DNA of 64,000 bases from Lutjanus erythropterus (taxonomy: Eukaryota > Chordata > Actinopteri > Lutjaniformes > Lutjanidae). The notes beneath the pieces were generated by a model. It was not told the origin of the DNA, ran no database searches, and saw only the letters and a program-made list of their open reading frames with translations. A program made the position numbers and the translations under genes. How positions within the stretch are numbered: the stretch's first letter is position 1; the number at the start of each line of letters is the position of its first letter. Shown piece after piece: positions 59,360 through 64,000 of the stretch. The stretch lies in NCBI GenBank assembly GCA_020091685.1, contig CM034610.1, positions 9,422,746 to 9,486,745 of the forward strand, given 5' to 3'.

Positions 59360-59850
59360 AAATGTCATTTCTGTGGACGAATGCGAAGTGTGAGGAGACG
59401 TGTCTGTCTCCGAGCAGAGATGGCTTTGTGCCGTAAAGGCCACACAGGCTCTATTTACAGGCGCTGAGCTTGAGAAGTCTTATGTAAAAGGCGAAACATT
59501 CTCAGAACATACTCAGAAGCAAGCGGGGGAGGGGGCATAATTCATGGTTGTGTAATTATGGAAAAAAAAAAGTTTCACTGTAGAATAAGAAAATGAGGTT
59601 TCTCCTCAGAAATTCTCATTAGCATCATCAGCTGACTACCAGTGTTGAAAAAAGCAGCAAAAATGACATCACATCTGCTGCTGCTTGTGAATTGGCGAGT
59701 GAAACAACATCTGTTGTTTGATCATGCAAGACACACTCTGCATTTAGCAGCAACTGCCACAGATGGAGATTAGACGAGGTGTTTGATACATTATTTACAA
59801 GGTGCTTTATATCCAGATTGTTGAACAACACGGGAGTGTAGATGTAGAAA
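59360..59850. promoter_or_regulatory. Candidate conserved non-coding block
   Basis: Complex, repeat-free sequence with GTGTAATTATGG near 59551, CTCATTAGCATCATCAGCTG near 59615, CATTATTTACAAG near 59790 and several CATCTG E-box types. No protein-like frame. The regulatory reading is an inference from texture. Confidence 0.3.
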
Positions 59851-60176
59851 GGTCAGATTCATTACCTGAATGCCACTTTTTTTCCCACTGAGCTCATTTT
59901 TTTTTTCTGTGATTGCTTGGCCACTTTTGCAGAGTGCCGTCTACACTGTTCGGTGAATTATGCCACGAGAGGTTCCTGTGTCATGACATGATGGGCTGAA
60001 GAGGTCCGGAAGAGACTGAAGAGGTCTTATGTGTATGTAAATGAGTGTGTACATCCAGTTTTTCGCCCCACTTTGCATACGAATATATGTAGTCATGTGA
60101 GATCAAAACTGTCAGCATCTTAATGAGCTCTCCTCTTGTTTTTTTCATTCTGAATTGATACACAGGCATGTGTGTA

Positions 60177-60436
60177 CCAGAGGTGGGACCAAGTCATTGT
60201 TTTGCAAGTCGCAAGTAAGTCACAAGTCTTTGCACTAAAGTCCCAAATCAAGACAGGCAATTCTCCTCCAATACATAAAAGTAATGAGCCTGCTTTGAAA
60301 ACGTAAGCAGTAGAAAATACAGGTATTTGTGTTAAAATGTAGGGAGCAAAAAGTCAGAAAAATACTCAAGATGCCTAAAAAAATCTTACTAAGTACAGCA
60401 GCAAAGTATTTGTACTTAGTTACTTCCCACCTCTGG
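60177..60436 (+). mobile_element. 260-bp element with perfect 12-bp inverted ends, chimeric interior
   Basis: The ends are CCAGAGGTGGGA (60177-60188) and TCCCACCTCTGG (60425-60436), exact complements. The left half is of the AAGTC-rich family F type (GGGACCAAGTCATTGTTTTG, GCAAGTAAGTCACAAGTC). The right half is of family G type (AAGTATTTGTACTTAGTTAC). It has no transposase and looks like a recombinant of two families that share an end. Confidence 0.75.
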
Positions 60437-61710
60437 TTTCAAGGCCTAAACAAGTCATAATGCACTCTTCACCAAATGTGTTGCCATTTTAACAACAGAG
60501 CTTGAACTTAACATTCTTTAGCAGCTTCACTTGTTGAGTGAAATTGTAAGTTGTTGCTTCTCCACCTGTAATTTTCTACCCCCTTGTTTTGCAAACTGCA
60601 ATTTGGTTTTTGTTGAACACCTTGTCAGCAATGACTTCTGTTTAGAAAGGAGGAGGCACTGTATATTTTTGGATCATAAAAACCTGCATTGCACAAACTG
60701 TGATTGGAGTGCTCATGTTACATAACCTCAGATTTACAGAATCCCTGATAAAGTACATGTGTACATATCTTCCTGTTTATTCCTGGTTCATGTGGACTCT
60801 GCATGCTTAGTTTCCATAGTGACATTCAGTATATTTTTGTCGTATTGTGTACATATATGGACGCATGTGAACAGCTTATATTCTCCCAAAAAACAAAAGC
60901 CTCAGCTGATGACTGAACTGTAAGGGACTGACAGAACGAGGTAGAGGGGTGTGAGCGTGCGACATGTCGATGGGGGTGGCAGCTGAATTTGGCAGGTGTG
61001 GGTTTACACCATGGTGGTGTCAGCTTTCTCATTTAGCTGACTGGAGTTATACACAAATCAGTGCTCATCTTCTGCAGGCATTAAACTCCTGACCTGATTT
61101 TAAAGCTACCACAAGGAGATTTAACTGGTTATGAATCAGTTTATTACTGATGTCTCTATATGAACTACATTAGTAAACAAGACAATCTGGCTATTGCTAT
61201 GTTGTTATTCTTAATGGCGGCCATCAGGTCGGAGTCTCCTTCAGCCTGTGTTTATATTTTCACAGACAAAGGTACAGTGAGTTGTACATTAGCTAGTTAA
61301 AAGGAAGCAAGAGGAGATTTTTATTTCCATAAATTTATTGTTGACATTAAATTGTGTGGTTATTACAGTGGATAAACAATATGAAAGTCCCTTGTAGTAG
61401 CTTTAAATCAACTTGAAGTTTTTCAGATAGTTTGTCACTTTCTGTGTTAGTACATAAAACAACTGGAAGGTGACAGTCTAGTTTAAAAAACCACATGGCT
61501 CAACAGCTGCTTCAGTTTAATAGCTATTTTTACTAGAATTTGGTGTTTATTGTTCTTTTTGTTCTTTAAAAGTCAAGGATAAGTAGCAGCATCCTTTGCA
61601 GCTAAATGAAAGAGGACTTAGAGGAAATGTGGCTTTAATTTCCACCGCAAAGTGCTTAAATAATTTGATGGGAGTGATTTGTGTATATTCCCTTTTGTAA
61701 TTACAGGCCC
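60437..61710. other. No gene or recognised repeat
   Basis: Nothing specific was recognised. The frames at 60531-60725 and 60826-61032 are unsupported. Confidence 0.4.
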
Positions 61711-61711
61711 A

Positions 61712-61892
61712 CATTTATCCATTGATTTTTCTACACCTGCTTATCCTATTCAGAGGCCTGGAGTCTATCCCAGCATCAGTCTTGCCAGAGAGAGCTATTT
61801 TCTACCCAGTTGGGCTGGGTAGAAAATGGGTTAGGAGGGTGGACAGGACTTGGACTGGTTTGCCAGTCCAAATCTTACACACTGAACCTTTA
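61712..61892 (+). repeat. Family P fragment joined to a family A end
   Basis: 61720-61868 has CTACACCTGCTTATCCTATT, GGCCTGGAGTCTATCCCAGC and GGGTGGACAGGACTTGGACT, as in the fish family P repeat. It then passes directly into AAATCTTACACACTGAACCT at 61870, which is the 3' end of family A. The 15-bp words around TTTTCTACCCAG near 61798 and GGGTAGAAAATGGG near 61818 form a small local palindrome. Confidence 0.65.
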
Positions 61893-62244
61893 AGTTTAAT
61901 TATTTTGTGCACATGATCATTGCTTTATTTGATGACCTTGCTGCCCTGGAATTTGGCCCTCATGCCCTCAATAAATTGACAGCACCCAAAGCCAGGTGGC
62001 CTTGCCCCTAAAGTGATGAAATTGCAGCCCTGCTGATAGTTCACAGGAAATCTCCAGGGTGCCTTTGAAGTCAGTTACATAACAGAACTAAATAACAGAA
62101 AACGTGTATTACATCGCGTTTGTCACGGCGTCCCTTCTCATCTGCAGCTTGCACCTCTCATGTCGTCAGCAGCATTTGGAGGACGGAGAGACAACAGCGT
62201 GATGCAACATAATCAGTCTGACTTTTCTTTCCCCTTTTCACAGA
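61893..62244. other. No gene or recognised repeat
   Basis: Nothing specific was recognised. Confidence 0.4.
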
Positions 62245-62350
62245 GACAAAGTACATTCTTTACTGTACTTGAGCATTTTTTCAATAAACTTATCACTTTT
62301 ATTCCACTACATTTGAAAGACAATTCAGCTCAAGTGAATTTTATGTAAAT
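62245..62350 (+). repeat. Family G fragment
   Basis: CAAAGTACATTCTTTACTGT, ACTTGAGCATTTTTTCAATA and TTTTATTCCACTACATTTGA match the remembered fish repeat that ends in CCACCTCTG (see 38853-39670). Both termini are missing. Confidence 0.6.
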
Positions 62351-62359
62351 AACGCAAAA

Positions 62360-62550
62360 TAATAACAGAAGTTATCTATGGGCACTTTTAATAAAGAGCA
62401 GGTCTACACAGATTGTTTATGATATTATATACCAAGACCTAATAGTTCCCACCAAGAGAAAGTACTGAGGTGACAGTGGAAAGGAAAAACTTTCTTAAAA
62501 ACCTGAAGCAGAACCAGACTCTTTTGTAGATGGCCATCCGCCACCACTGC
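62360..62550 (+). repeat. Repeat family N, copy 2
   Basis: AAAGAGCAGGTCTACACAGA, ATAGTTCCCACCAAGAG, GGAAAGGAAAAACTTTCTTA and GATGGCCATCCGCCACCAC follow the order of the family seen at 26235-26480, with much divergence. Confidence 0.65.
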
Positions 62551-63172
62551 TTTAATATTGTACTAACTTAATTAAAACATACATATTTGACTAAAAATTG
62601 AATCCTTTGAAACTACTCAGAAGCTGTGGAAGAACATAAAAGCTTAATAAAAACAGAAAATAATGCACCTCTCCTTTAAAATAAGTATGTTACTTATCAT
62701 ATACATAACTCAATGCTCACAAAGTTATGAATGGGATGCAAACTCTGGTCTCCTGAGTAAAAGTCTTGTATAACCCATCCTGACCTCTTAACTATGTGGA
62801 CTTTCTTGCACTTTATACTTCTCCTGTCATTATTACAACAGCCAATAGACAATCAATCCATCCATCCATACAATACATGTAATTATGGGTTATAATAAGC
62901 TGCTTGCACAGACAACCTTCTTCTGGTGAGGATGGACTGTAGGGATGGGATTAGGGATTCAAGATCATAGCATTGATAAGCTCCCACATTGCTGGTTCTT
63001 TTATACTTTTTACATTTTTATGTAATGTATTACCATGCTGTAGCCTCTCCCCTGCTCTCTACATTGAGACTGAGCTCTTCCACATAGAGACACACACAAA
63101 ATTGACACTCAGCCAGAGCTGTGTCACAACAGTGCCATGCTGTTTTGTGGAGGTGGTGTTGGGGGTGCTATA
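62551..63172. other. No gene or recognised repeat
   Basis: Nothing specific was recognised; a short CCAT tetramer tract lies near 62855. Confidence 0.4.
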
Positions 63173-63201
63173 TAAAAAAAAAAAAGAAAAGAAAAGAAAA
63201 C
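63173..63201 (+). repeat. AAAAG low-complexity tract
   Basis: A run of A followed by three AAAAG units. Confidence 0.9.
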
Positions 63202-63650
63202 AACAATGACTGTCCTAACAATTCAAATGTGTTTCTGTAGGGACTTTTATAGGCTTTGTGGTATACTGTATAAGCTTTTTATTCCACAAGCATGTCAGTG
63301 CTTTCAATAGGTTGTTTCAGAGTCATTAGGATCTGCAAATGCATTGTGGCAACAACACAATACAACAATGCGTTTGCATTAAAATGACAATGTTCTTTTG
63401 AACACAGTGGCATGAGGCAGTTATGATGGGCCCTTGTGCTATCGTCACTAGATATGAAACACACGTTGTTATCCTAATCTTACCTGTTGGATGGTTTTTG
63501 ACACACCATGTTTGTTTATGACAAAAAATACCAATCAATCTGAGTCGCATGCGAGGGCCTGTTCTCGGGCCCTCGTCTGTATTTACATCCCTGTTTGAAT
63601 ACTTAAGTATTTCAAAAAGCAAGTGCTCCGTTTAACTTAGCTCTCTTTAA
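63202..63650. other. No gene or recognised repeat
   Basis: Nothing specific was recognised. Overlapping minus-strand frames at 63279-63622 are unsupported. GCGAGGGCC/GGGCCCTCG words near 63552 and 63568 form a short palindrome. Confidence 0.4.
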
Positions 63651-63651
63651 C

Positions 63652-63970
63652 TCAGAGGTGAGATCAAGTCATTATTTGCCAAGTCATGAGGAAGAAGTAG
63701 TACCCAAGTCCCAAGTCAAATCCAATGTCTTACTTTGAGCTTTGAGTCTTCAACATAGGCATAGTTTGGCATAGTTTCTGTCCATAGGGAGCTCAGTAAC
63801 ATAATGTTAGCTCTTCATGGTTCTGCAAATTGATTGGACACTGCTGGACTGATTCAAACAAAGTGGATCTAGAGAATTGAGTGTCAACTTGAATGAATAG
63901 TGTTAATGTTAGTTTATTCGGGAAATTAAGGCAAATGAATTGATTCCTAGCACACTTTTTAAATGCCTGA
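63652..63970 (+). repeat. AAGTC-rich repeat family F, copy 2
   Basis: It begins CAGAGGTGAGATCAAGTCAT, continues with AGTACCCAAGTCCCAAGTC, then has GATTCAAACAAAGTGGATCT near 63851 and TTATTCGGGAAATTAAGGC near 63916. The middle matches 15890-15960 and the distal part matches about 16520-16580. The far end lies beyond the window. Confidence 0.75.
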
Positions 63971-64000
63971 CTTTTTCATTTTTGGGCTTGTGAGAAGGTG

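Noticed and set aside
59219..59467. Small zinc-finger-like protein with a CxxC pair
   Set aside because: There is only one CxxC and no correctly spaced second pair; the sequence upstream is purine-rich low-complexity DNA.
1..64000. CRISPR array, operon, phage or other prokaryote-type system
   Set aside because: No regularly spaced repeats, no long contiguous coding frames and no ribosome-binding sites. Repeat content is that of a fish nuclear genome.

Overview
This window looks like nuclear DNA from a teleost fish, most likely a spiny-rayed (percomorph) species. The sequence is AT-rich and CpG-poor. It holds no dense gene arrays and is packed with short, decayed, interspersed repeats of kinds I recognise from teleost genomes: LINE tails, Tc1 remnants, and many 150-700 bp non-autonomous elements with terminal inverted repeats. 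Several families occur two to four times inside the window itself, which supports calling them repeats independently of my memory of the families. I found no tRNA or rRNA gene, no CRISPR array, no operon and no intact protein-coding gene. All open frames are short (144 codons at most), and nearly all lie in repeats or lack any recognisable protein signature.

Layout. 1-9 kb: repeat-rich, with an L2-like LINE 3' end, a nested repeat pair, an LTR-like block and a 571-bp MITE-like element. 9-15 kb: mostly unrecognised sequence, broken by one strong CpG-dense block at about 11.9-12.3 kb, the best candidate promoter in the window; it carries a YY1-type site and a splice-donor-like site on the minus strand. 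15-23 kb: nested repeats plus a minus-strand stretch at 21.2-21.5 kb that looks like a decayed exon. 23-34 kb: few repeats and several blocks of unique sequence rich in homeodomain, POU and CRE-type sites, which read like conserved non-coding elements. 34-39.7 kb: repeats again, including an element inserted inside another. 40.3-43 kb: the strongest enhancer-like blocks. 43-58.5 kb: a dense field of nested repeats, including a Tc1 transposase pseudogene. 58.5-64 kb: one enhancer-like block and further repeats.

Taken together, the window is best read as a gene desert, or the inside of a very large intron, possibly near a developmental regulator: long gene-free DNA, clusters of TAATTA and ATTTGCAT sites in repeat-poor islands, and repeats pushed to the sides. 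That interpretation is an inference; alignment to other fish genomes would settle it. I do not see a new multi-gene system. The items most worth a second look are the CpG-dense block, the TAATTA-rich block at 40.3-41.0 kb, the decayed exon-like segment at 21.2-21.5 kb, and the nested or chimeric elements that share a CAGAGGTGG terminus.
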